Positions 1 through 4,440 of a stretch of DNA of 8,144 bases are shown here, piece by piece. The DNA comes from Nitrososphaerota archaeon (lineage in GTDB: Archaea > Thermoproteota > Nitrososphaeria > Nitrososphaerales > Nitrosopumilaceae). Position numbers and translations under genes: made by a program. Under the pieces are notes generated by a model. The model saw only the letters and a list, made by a program, of their open reading frames with translations, was not told the DNA's origin and did not search any database. The number at the start of each line of letters is the position of its first letter. Position 1 is the first letter of the stretch. The stretch lies in contig JADFLN010000064.1 in NCBI GenBank assembly GCA_022564385.1, forward strand, positions 1-8,144, given 5' to 3'.

Positions 1-830
1 GTATCAGAACACTACCATACATCACTGCATGGGATGACAAATATGCAGATCAGGGATTATTAATCATTGGAATTCATTCTCCAGAATTTGAATTTGAAAA
101 AGATCCTGAAAATGTTAAGATGGCAATAGAAAAATACGGTATTAATTATCCAGTTGTTTTAGATAACGATAAGAAAACATGGAAAGCATTTGAAAATAGA
201 TATTGGCCTCACAAGTTTCTTGTAGATTATGAAGGTTACATAAGATATGATAATATTGGAGAGGGAGGCTATGATAAAACTGAAAAAATAATCCAAGAAT
301 TATTACAAGAACGTGCTACACAGTTAGGTTTGCAAATAGTAGAATCTCAATCACTAGTAGATATAGATGAATTTGAACATACTAGTTATAGAACCCCCGA
401 ATTATATTTTGGTTACAAGTTTGCACAAAATAGAAATCAATTAGGAAGTGATGAAGGATTCCAACCAGGAAAAATAGTAACATATTCAGAACCTGATAAA
501 ATAGATTTGCATAAATTTTATCCAATAATGAATTGGAAGAATTATGAAGATAGTATGGAATTGGTATCAGACACTGGAGCCATCAAATTGCGATACAACG
601 CAAAGCAAGTAAATATAGTGACGAATAATAATGCTGAACTTGAGATATTTCTTGATGGAGAGCCACTTCCTACAAAGTATGCAGGAAGTGATATTACATC
701 AGGAAATATGCTGATAGTTTCAGAGTCCGATCTTTACAACATCATAAGCAGTGAAAATAGTTCATCACACATATTGGAAATACAGATCAGGGGTAAAGGA
801 TTCCAAACATTTGCATTTACCTTTGGATAG
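1..830 (+). CDS. DipZ-type thioredoxin-fold protein, 3' part (5' end outside window)
   Basis: The reading frame is open from position 3, giving 275 residues before a TAG stop, so the gene begins upstream and the ATG at 120 is internal. The first visible residues (IRTLPYITAWDDKY) match the stretch just after the CxxC active site in the thioredoxin/TlpA domain of DipZ-like proteins, so the redox cysteines should lie just outside the window. Family hallmarks follow: GIHSPEFEFEKD, YPVVLDND, NRYWPHKFLVD and an IGEGGYD segment. After roughly residue 130 comes a beta-rich region (TPELYFGY, later LDGEPLP) like the C-terminal domain that follows thioredoxin in DipZ homologues. Such proteins act outside the membrane in thiol-disulfide exchange, some fused to a CcdA-like membrane domain. 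Whether this one has that domain or a signal peptide cannot be seen. The family call is firm; substrate and localisation are inferred. Confidence 0.82.
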   Translation, partial: IRTLPYITAWDDKYADQGLLIIGIHSPEFEFEKDPENVKMAIEKYGINYPVVLDNDKKTWKAFENRYWPHKFLVDYEGYIRYDNIGEGGYDKTEKIIQELLQERATQLGLQIVESQSLVDIDEFEHTSYRTPELYFGYKFAQNRNQLGSDEGFQPGKIVTYSEPDKIDLHKFYPIMNWKNYEDSMELVSDTGAIKLRYNAKQVNIVTNNNAELEIFLDGEPLPTKYAGSDITSGNMLIVSESDLYNIISSENSSSHILEIQIRGKGFQTFAFTFG

Positions 831-834
831 TGTA

Positions 835-877
835 ACTGTTCCCTCATGTCACTCCAGTAACAGTAGCTAGAGTGACA
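835..877. repeat. Inverted repeat(s) in the spacer before cdvB
   Basis: TGTCACTC (847-854) and GAGTGACA (870-877) form a perfect 8-bp inverted repeat with a 15-nt spacer. A second, weaker pair, ACTGTT (835-840) and AACAGT (859-864), is interleaved with it. The structure starts 4 nt after the stop of the upstream gene (17 nt for the 8-bp pair) and ends just before the likely cdvB TATA region. It could be an operator, an RNA hairpin at the 3' end of the upstream transcript, or both. The pairing is seen directly; the role is unknown. Confidence 0.5.
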
Positions 878-883
878 AATCTG

Positions 884-890
884 TTTAAAA
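884..890 (+). promoter_or_regulatory. Candidate TATA box for cdvB
   Basis: TTTAAAA lies about 38 nt before the ATG, which would put transcription start near 913 and leave a short leader. A weak SD-like AAGGA (911-915) precedes the start codon by about 9 nt. An A/T-rich alternative at 892-898 would give a nearly leaderless transcript. The choice between them cannot be made from sequence. Confidence 0.35.
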
Positions 891-924
891 CAAAAATTTG
901 CAGTCATATTAAGGAAATTAAGGT

Positions 925-1575
925 ATGATAAGTAATTCTTGGAATAAAGTAGTGGGAGAAAGTATATCTCAAAAAGTAATGAGTAAAGTAACTCGGGAAG
1001 TACCACTCAAGAACAAGATTGATTTAGCGCAACATAAATTACAATCTCAGATTTCAAAATTAGAAGTAATTAATGATAAATTAAAGAGAAAACATGACAT
1101 GATCTTTGAGAAGATTGTAAATGCTCAAAGAAATAACAAAAACAGCTATGCTCAGGCATATGCAGAAGAATTAGCCCATGTTAGAAAAATGACAAACATG
1201 GTAAGTGGTGCAAAATTATCTATGGAACAAATCAAACTTAGACTAGACACAGTATCTGAACTAGGAGATGTAATAGTGACACTCAGCCCATGCATGTCAA
1301 TTATTAGAGGACTTGCTCCATCACTGAAAGGAATTATGCCAGAGGCAAATGCTTCAATGCAAGATTTATCACAAATACTTGGAGATGTAATGTCAGGCTC
1401 ATCATTAAACTTGGGTGAGAGTATGAGTATTGATGTTGAGACAAATGCAGATACCTTGACAATTCTAGAAGAAGCACATAATGTAATTGCAGGACAGACT
1501 AAATCATCAATTCCAGAGATTCCAGATAATCTCAAAAATCAAATAGTTGAGAAAAAATCAGATATTCTTATCTAG
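925..1575 (+). CDS. cdvB: CdvB-family ESCRT-III (Snf7-like) protein
   Basis: This 216-residue, mostly alpha-helical protein has the layout of archaeal ESCRT-III proteins. It has a basic N-terminal part (about residues 20-60, KVTREVPLKNKIDLAQHKL onward), two long charged helices (about 30-70 and 75-112), and then a more hydrophobic segment (ELGDVIVTLSPCMSIIRGLAPSLKGIMPEANASMQDLSQIL) typical of CdvB. ESCRT-III subunits polymerise on membranes and, with CdvA and the AAA ATPase CdvC/Vps4, drive division in Thermoproteota and Nitrososphaerota. Near the C-terminus, SIPEIPDNLKN (residues 195-205) resembles a proline-rich MIM2 motif that binds MIT domains of CdvC. There is no room for the C-terminal winged-helix domain by which Sulfolobus CdvB binds CdvA. 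Thaumarchaea carry several CdvB paralogues; which one this is cannot be settled here. It stands alone, with neither cdvA nor cdvC in the window. Confidence 0.8.
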   Translation: MISNSWNKVVGESISQKVMSKVTREVPLKNKIDLAQHKLQSQISKLEVINDKLKRKHDMIFEKIVNAQRNNKNSYAQAYAEELAHVRKMTNMVSGAKLSMEQIKLRLDTVSELGDVIVTLSPCMSIIRGLAPSLKGIMPEANASMQDLSQILGDVMSGSSLNLGESMSIDVETNADTLTILEEAHNVIAGQTKSSIPEIPDNLKNQIVEKKSDILI

Positions 1576-1599
1576 AATTTTTCTAGTGGATTTTTATTT
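1572..1599 (+). terminator. Probable terminator between convergent genes
   Basis: CTAGAA (1572-1577) and TTCTAG (1581-1586) form a 6-bp hairpin with a 3-nt loop. It overlaps the cdvB stop codon and is followed by T-rich sequence (1590-1599). The stop codons of the convergent genes are only 18 nt apart, so transcription from the left must end inside the neighbouring gene. Archaeal termination relies mainly on T-runs; whether the hairpin matters is uncertain. Confidence 0.45.
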
Positions 1600-1935
1600 A
1601 GATTTCTTTTTACTTTTTTGAACTAAAATTTTCTTTATTCTAGAAATTGTAGGATAACTGTATCCACGTCGACGATAATTTGCGATCATCATCTTCCAAT
1701 TCTTTAATCTCCATTGAGCTTGTTCAGTTGTAACAGAATGGACTTCTTTTTTAATAATACTTTTTCTTCCAACTTTTAGAGTTCCAGCATCTTTTGCAGA
1801 CCATCTATTCCTTGCAAATTTTAGTCCGGATAAAATTTCACCTACAGGCATTTCTTTGAAATACTCTTTCAGTTTTTTTAGTTCCATATCTGTAGGTTTT
1901 TTAGAAATTGGTAACTCAATGATTGGTTTTATCAT
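1594..1935 (-). CDS. Small basic hypothetical protein
   Basis: This is a 113-residue protein I do not recognise. It is strongly basic: by my count 22 Lys and 8 Arg against 9 Asp/Glu, with a lysine-rich C-terminal tail (residues 107-113). It has no membrane segment, signal peptide or cysteine. A central aromatic/basic stretch (EQAQWRLKNWKMMIANYRRR, residues 71-90) followed by GYSYPTISRIKKIL could be a helical nucleic-acid-binding unit, but no named domain is evident. The ATG start has a TATA-like CTTAAAG (minus strand, 1956-1962) about 24 nt upstream and no SD, consistent with a leaderless transcript. It is convergent with cdvB. Codon use looks like that of its neighbours. It is probably a lineage-specific conserved protein; RNA or DNA binding is only a guess from charge. 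Confidence 0.7.
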   Translation of the reverse strand: MIKPIIELPISKKPTDMELKKLKEYFKEMPVGEILSGLKFARNRWSAKDAGTLKVGRKSIIKKEVHSVTTEQAQWRLKNWKMMIANYRRRGYSYPTISRIKKILVQKSKKKSK

Positions 1936-1970
1936 GAAATTTCTAATGGGTTATACTTTAAGAGAATCTT

Positions 1971-1997
1971 GCTAAAACAGAATTAGCTAAAACAGAA
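1971..1997. repeat. 12-bp direct repeat, 15-bp period
   Basis: GCTAAAACAGAA occurs at 1971-1982 and again at 1986-1997, separated by three bases. The pair lies upstream of the 113-aa gene and downstream of the 39-aa gene, both on the minus strand, where it reads TTCTGTTTTAGC. It overlaps the T-run terminator of the small gene and may be a local duplication or a paired protein-binding site. Confidence 0.5.
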
Positions 1998-2015
1998 AAA
2001 AATTAGAAAAAATTT
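1995..2015 (-). terminator. T-run terminator after the 39-aa gene
   Basis: On the minus strand, within 30 nt of the small gene's stop codon, there are two T-runs: six T (2007-2012) and seven T (1996-2002). Poly-T tracts like these are the main intrinsic termination signal in archaea. There is no strong hairpin. Confidence 0.55.
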
Positions 2016-2023
2016 GATAAATT

Positions 2024-2143
2024 CTAACAAGGTAAAGGAATGTTTGCATCTTTACATAGTGTGTTATACATTCCAATTCCAAAGACCAGTACTGCAAAAG
2101 ATATCAAAGGAACTAAAAGAAAAATGTTAGTTTTACGACCCAT
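2024..2143 (-). CDS. 39-aa single-pass membrane microprotein, Cox11/CtaG-anchor-like
   Basis: An ATG-to-TAG frame on the minus strand encodes 39 residues. A short basic start (MGRKTN) is followed by one hydrophobic helix (about residues 7-25, IFLLVPLISFAVLVFGIGM), then YNTLCKDANIPLPC with cysteines at 30 and 39. A basic N-terminus, one helix, and then Tyr followed four residues later by Cys matches the membrane anchor of Cox11/CtaG, where PLYxLFC precedes the copper-binding domain. That domain is wholly absent here: the frame stops at the second cysteine. The gene has its own TATA-like TTTATAG (2164-2170, minus) about 24 nt before the ATG and a T-run terminator, which argues that it is a real, leaderless gene. 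The likely place of action is the membrane. The Cox11 link and any role in cytochrome oxidase metallation are inference. Confidence 0.62.
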   Translation of the reverse strand: MGRKTNIFLLVPLISFAVLVFGIGMYNTLCKDANIPLPC

Positions 2144-2163
2144 AAACAAAATTATAGGGATGT

Positions 2164-2170
2164 CTATAAA
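2164..2170 (-). promoter_or_regulatory. TATA box of the 39-aa gene
   Basis: Read on the minus strand, TTTATAG is centred about 24 nt upstream of the ATG at 2143, inside the 39-nt gap after the DUF371 stop codon. This spacing predicts transcription starting at or next to the start codon. No SD is present. Confidence 0.5.
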
Positions 2171-2182
2171 ATTGTCACAGTA

Positions 2183-2599
2183 TTAGTCAACAGTGATAGT
2201 AAAGGTGCCTCTTGTTTTCGGATCTTGTAATAATAGAACCATCTCTCTAGGTAATAGATCAGATGCTTTATCACATTTTACAGCCAAAGTTCGAGGACAT
2301 ATGAAATCACTTTTTCTAATAACAATATCTTCAGAATGAGTAAGGATTAGATCAGGGTGACCTTTTCCTTCCAATATGAATTCATGTTCTTCAACACAAA
2401 TTGAAAAAGTTACTTTGGTATCTGGAATTTTTAGTTTATCTTTTAATTCTTGAGGTAAATCAGAGCAGCCTGAAGTTGCATTAACACCAATTATACAATC
2501 ACCATAAGGTGTTAAATGAGACTCTTTTGTAATCTCTATAGTTTTTTGATGATTTGATCTAATATTTTCATTTCCAGAAAATTGAATTTCAAATTTCAC
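2183..2599 (-). CDS. DUF371 family protein
   Basis: This 138-residue protein matches the archaeal DUF371 family over its full length: HQKTIEITKESHLTPYGDCIIGV (residues 17-39), GCSDLPQELKDKLK (44-57), EGKGHPDLILTHSEDIVIRK (77-96) and FICPRTLAVKCDKASDLLPRE (99-119). Family members are short, soluble, beta-rich proteins whose biochemical function I do not know. The start is GTG, with no SD. A TATA-like element lies 26.5 nt upstream, pointing to a leaderless transcript. The gene is divergent from the proteasome alpha subunit and shares its promoter gap, which may mean co-expression but does not prove a link to protein turnover. Several cysteines (35, 45, 68, 101, 110) are seen; I cannot say whether they bind metal. 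Confidence 0.85.
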   Translation of the reverse strand: MKFEIQFSGNENIRSNHQKTIEITKESHLTPYGDCIIGVNATSGCSDLPQELKDKLKIPDTKVTFSICVEEHEFILEGKGHPDLILTHSEDIVIRKSDFICPRTLAVKCDKASDLLPREMVLLLQDPKTRGTFTITVD

Positions 2600-2620
2600 G
2601 TTAAATCTGATAGGCTAGAC

Positions 2621-2630
2621 TTAAATTAAA
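2621..2630. promoter_or_regulatory. Shared bidirectional TATA element (DUF371 / psmA)
   Basis: The 52-bp gap between the two divergent start codons contains one strong A/T element, TTAAATTAAA. It reads TTTAATTTAA on the other strand, so it is nearly palindromic. Its centre is 26.5 nt from the A of the psmA ATG and 26.5 nt from the G of the DUF371 GTG, the spacing expected for archaeal TATA boxes of leaderless genes in both directions. Neither gene has a convincing SD. Confidence 0.6.
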
Positions 2631-2651
2631 CTTTCAAAGCATTGGAATCAA

Positions 2652-3389
2652 ATGCTTCCTCAACAACAAGGCTACGATAGAGCAATTACTGTATTTTCAC
2701 CAGATGGTAGACTTTACCAAGTTGAGTATGCCATAGAGACGGTTAGAAGAGGCACAATCGCAGTCGGTATAAAATGTAAAGAAGGTATAGTTATTGCAGT
2801 AGAAGAAAAATCAAGAAAATTACAGATTTCAGAAACAGCTCAAAAGATTTTTCAAATTGATGATCATGTTGGTGTTGCAGCAGCAGGATACATTCCAGAT
2901 GCAAGAAGTCAGATAGACAATGCTAGATTCTTTTCTCAAAGCAACAAATTGATTTATGATGAACCAGTTGAAGTTGAAACGATTGCAAAACATTTAGCTG
3001 ATCAATGTCAACAATTTACACAATATGCAGGTGTGAGACCTTTTGGTGTTTCACTCATTTTAGGAGGAGTAGTTAACAAAACACCACAGTTGTATCTAAC
3101 TGACCCTAGTGGAACATACATTTCTTATGAAGCAATTGCAATTGGAGCAAGTTCTGATCAAGTAACTGACTTTTTAGAAAAAACTTACAAAAATGATCTT
3201 TCATTAGATGATGCTTCAGCATTATCTGTAGCAGGAATTTATCTAGCAAGTGAAGACAAGGTAGGAACAAGTCACATCAGAATGGCTCAGATTAAAACAG
3301 AAACAGGTTTGTATGAAATACTTTCCAATGAGCAGATTGAAAACTTTGCAAAAACTGCCAAAGAAAAATACCCACAGGAACAAAAATAA
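2652..3389 (+). CDS. psmA: 20S proteasome alpha subunit
   Basis: At 245 residues this has the normal length for the structural alpha ring of the archaeal 20S proteasome, which gates substrate entry to the proteolytic beta ring. The N-terminal gate motif YDR is at residues 8-10, followed by AITVFSPDGRLYQVEYAIE (11-29), the alpha-type signature including the H0 helix. Lys65 (ETAQK) aligns with the lysine that binds the HbYX tail of the AAA ATPases PAN or Cdc48. AAAGYIPDAR (76-85) and RPFGVSLILGG (129-139) are further conserved segments. As expected for alpha subunits, there is no propeptide or catalytic N-terminal threonine. The C-terminus is a short charged tail. The gene is transcribed from the shared promoter with DUF371, and the ATG has only a weak GGA in front of it. 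No beta subunit lies nearby. Confidence 0.96.
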   Translation: MLPQQQGYDRAITVFSPDGRLYQVEYAIETVRRGTIAVGIKCKEGIVIAVEEKSRKLQISETAQKIFQIDDHVGVAAAGYIPDARSQIDNARFFSQSNKLIYDEPVEVETIAKHLADQCQQFTQYAGVRPFGVSLILGGVVNKTPQLYLTDPSGTYISYEAIAIGASSDQVTDFLEKTYKNDLSLDDASALSVAGIYLASEDKVGTSHIRMAQIKTETGLYEILSNEQIENFAKTAKEKYPQEQK

Positions 3390-3392
3390 TTA

Positions 3393-3402
3393 CTTTTAAC
3401 TA
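3393..3402 (+). promoter_or_regulatory. Candidate TATA box for the SPOUT methyltransferase gene
   Basis: CTTTTAACTA is centred about 25 nt before the TTG at 3422, in the 32-nt gap after psmA. A GTGAG at 3406-3410 could act as a weak SD about 11 nt away, so leaderless and read-through transcription are both possible. Confidence 0.35.
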
Positions 3403-3421
3403 ATTGTGAGATTAAATAACA

Positions 3422-4234
3422 TTGAAATTATCAGTTGCCATTCCTGAATCGGCATTATCAGATGATTCACTCAAAATAGATAAAACTAGAAAAATATCAG
3501 TTCTGGCAAGAGCTTGCTCTATTTTTAGAATAGATACAATCTATGTCTACCAAGATGGAAACAACAAACAAGATGGTAGCCTGTTAGTGATGATTTTAAA
3601 ATATTTAGAGACACCACAGTTTTTGAGAAGAAGGTTATTTCCTAAAATGAATGACCTAAAGTTTGCAGGAGTGCTTCAACCACTAAAAATTCCCAGCCAC
3701 ATAACACCAGCAAATGCAAAAAAGATCAATAGAGGAGATGTCAGAGAAGGGATTGTAATTAGCATAAAAGGAAAAAGATTTGTAGATGTAGGGATTAATC
3801 AATTAGTACCATTTTTTGGTAAGACTTCAATAGGAAAAAGAGTTACAATACAATTTAAAGAAGGTTATCCTAAATTTTCAGTAAAAGAGATTGATAAAAG
3901 TGAAGTTCCAGTTTATTGGGGATACTCAATCAAAGAAAGAGCAAACTTATTTTCATTATTACAAGAGTGGAATGGAAATATAATTATCACATCTAGAAAA
4001 GGAAAAAATGCAACAAGAGAAAATATTTCAAAGTATACAAATTCAGATCAACCAACGTTGATAGTATTTGGTTCTCCTGAAAAAGGAGTTCATGAAATCT
4101 TAGGAGGAAAAATGAAAAATGTACAAAATGCAAAGATTTTAAATTTTTTCCCAGATCAAGCTACTCAAACTGTACGTCTAGAAGAGGCACTACTTGGAAC
4201 ATTAGCAATAATTAATGCACAAAGGATATCATAA
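3422..4234 (+). CDS. SPOUT-superfamily RNA methyltransferase (putative RNA uridine N3 methyltransferase)
   Basis: This 270-residue protein belongs to the archaeal/eukaryotic SPOUT family related to human C9orf114/SPOUT1. N-terminal SPOUT parts include VAIPESAL (5-12), KTRKISVLARACSIFRIDTIYVY (21-43) and YLETPQFLRRRLFPKMNDLKFAG (61-83). An inserted OB-like region follows (about 95-160, with REGIVISIKGKRFVDVG). The C-terminal part has VPVYWGY (162-168), the cofactor-loop-like VFGSPEKGVHEILGG (215-229) and the knot segment FFPDQATQTVRLEEALLGTLAIIN (242-265). Members are expected to methylate RNA using S-adenosylmethionine; the target is inferred, not seen. The gene characteristically sits just ahead of rpl3 in archaea, which fits a role in ribosome maturation. 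The start is TTG because the conserved N-terminus (KLSVAIPES) begins immediately after it and no suitable ATG is available. Confidence 0.88.
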   Translation: MKLSVAIPESALSDDSLKIDKTRKISVLARACSIFRIDTIYVYQDGNNKQDGSLLVMILKYLETPQFLRRRLFPKMNDLKFAGVLQPLKIPSHITPANAKKINRGDVREGIVISIKGKRFVDVGINQLVPFFGKTSIGKRVTIQFKEGYPKFSVKEIDKSEVPVYWGYSIKERANLFSLLQEWNGNIIITSRKGKNATRENISKYTNSDQPTLIVFGSPEKGVHEILGGKMKNVQNAKILNFFPDQATQTVRLEEALLGTLAIINAQRIS

Positions 4235-4235
4235 T

Positions 4236-4346
4236 ATGCCCGAAAGAAAAAATTTCTTGCTATTTGCAGTTATGATTGGATTAGCAGGAATTATGATTGG
4301 TGTAATTACTATGTGGAACACGATATCAGATTTGTTCAAACCATAA
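4236..4346 (+). CDS. 36-aa single-pass membrane microprotein
   Basis: An ATG begins one base after the stop of the methyltransferase gene and opens a 36-residue frame ending in TAA. A charged start (MPERKN) precedes one long hydrophobic, glycine- and methionine-rich helix (about residues 7-27, FLLFAVMIGLAGIMIGVITMW), then NTISDLFKP. AAAGGA (4221-4226) lies about 9 nt upstream as a modest SD, and the tight spacing suggests translational coupling with the methyltransferase. Clean topology, a charged N-terminus and placement in an operon make a real gene likely. I do not recognise a family. Alternatively it is a chance frame in the leader of the ribosomal operon, though an uninterrupted helix of this quality makes that less likely. 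Confidence 0.6.
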   Translation: MPERKNFLLFAVMIGLAGIMIGVITMWNTISDLFKP

Positions 4347-4361
4347 TAATTTCAATCATAT

Positions 4362-4392
4362 TTGGTTAACCAAGATTTACAAAGTGGTTAAC
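4362..4392. promoter_or_regulatory. Palindromic operator-like element upstream of the rpl3 operon
   Basis: TTGGTTAACCAA (4362-4373) is a perfect 12-bp palindrome. Its core GGTTAAC recurs at 4386-4392, 22 bp (about two helical turns) further on, and a degenerate GGTTTAA (4405-4411) overlaps the TATA region. Regularly spaced palindromic cores just upstream of a promoter are the expected layout for a dimeric regulator. No regulator is identified. Confidence 0.5.
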
Positions 4393-4406
4393 GATATCTC
4401 ATATGG

Positions 4407-4413
4407 TTTAATA
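4407..4413 (+). promoter_or_regulatory. Candidate TATA box of the ribosomal protein operon
   Basis: TTTAATA is centred 31 nt before the rpl3 ATG, predicting transcription from about 4436-4437 and a leader of only a few bases. This suits rpl3, whose start has no SD at normal spacing, as head of the operon. Read-through from the methyltransferase and 36-aa genes is also possible. Confidence 0.45.
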
Positions 4414-4440
4414 GAGGGTAATCGATGATGCGACTTATTC

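Noticed and set aside
120..830. ATG at 120 as the start of a separate 236-aa gene.
   Set aside because: The frame is open to the window edge and the upstream residues match the thioredoxin fold of the family, so this ATG is internal to a longer gene.
734..1006. 90-codon minus-strand frame across the end of the thioredoxin-like gene and the start of cdvB.
   Set aside because: Antisense to two convincing genes, low-complexity Leu/Phe/Tyr composition from AT-rich DNA, and no recognisable domain.
1152..1535. 127-codon minus-strand frame inside cdvB.
   Set aside because: Entirely antisense to the conserved ESCRT-III coding region; Ser-rich composition typical of a shadow frame.
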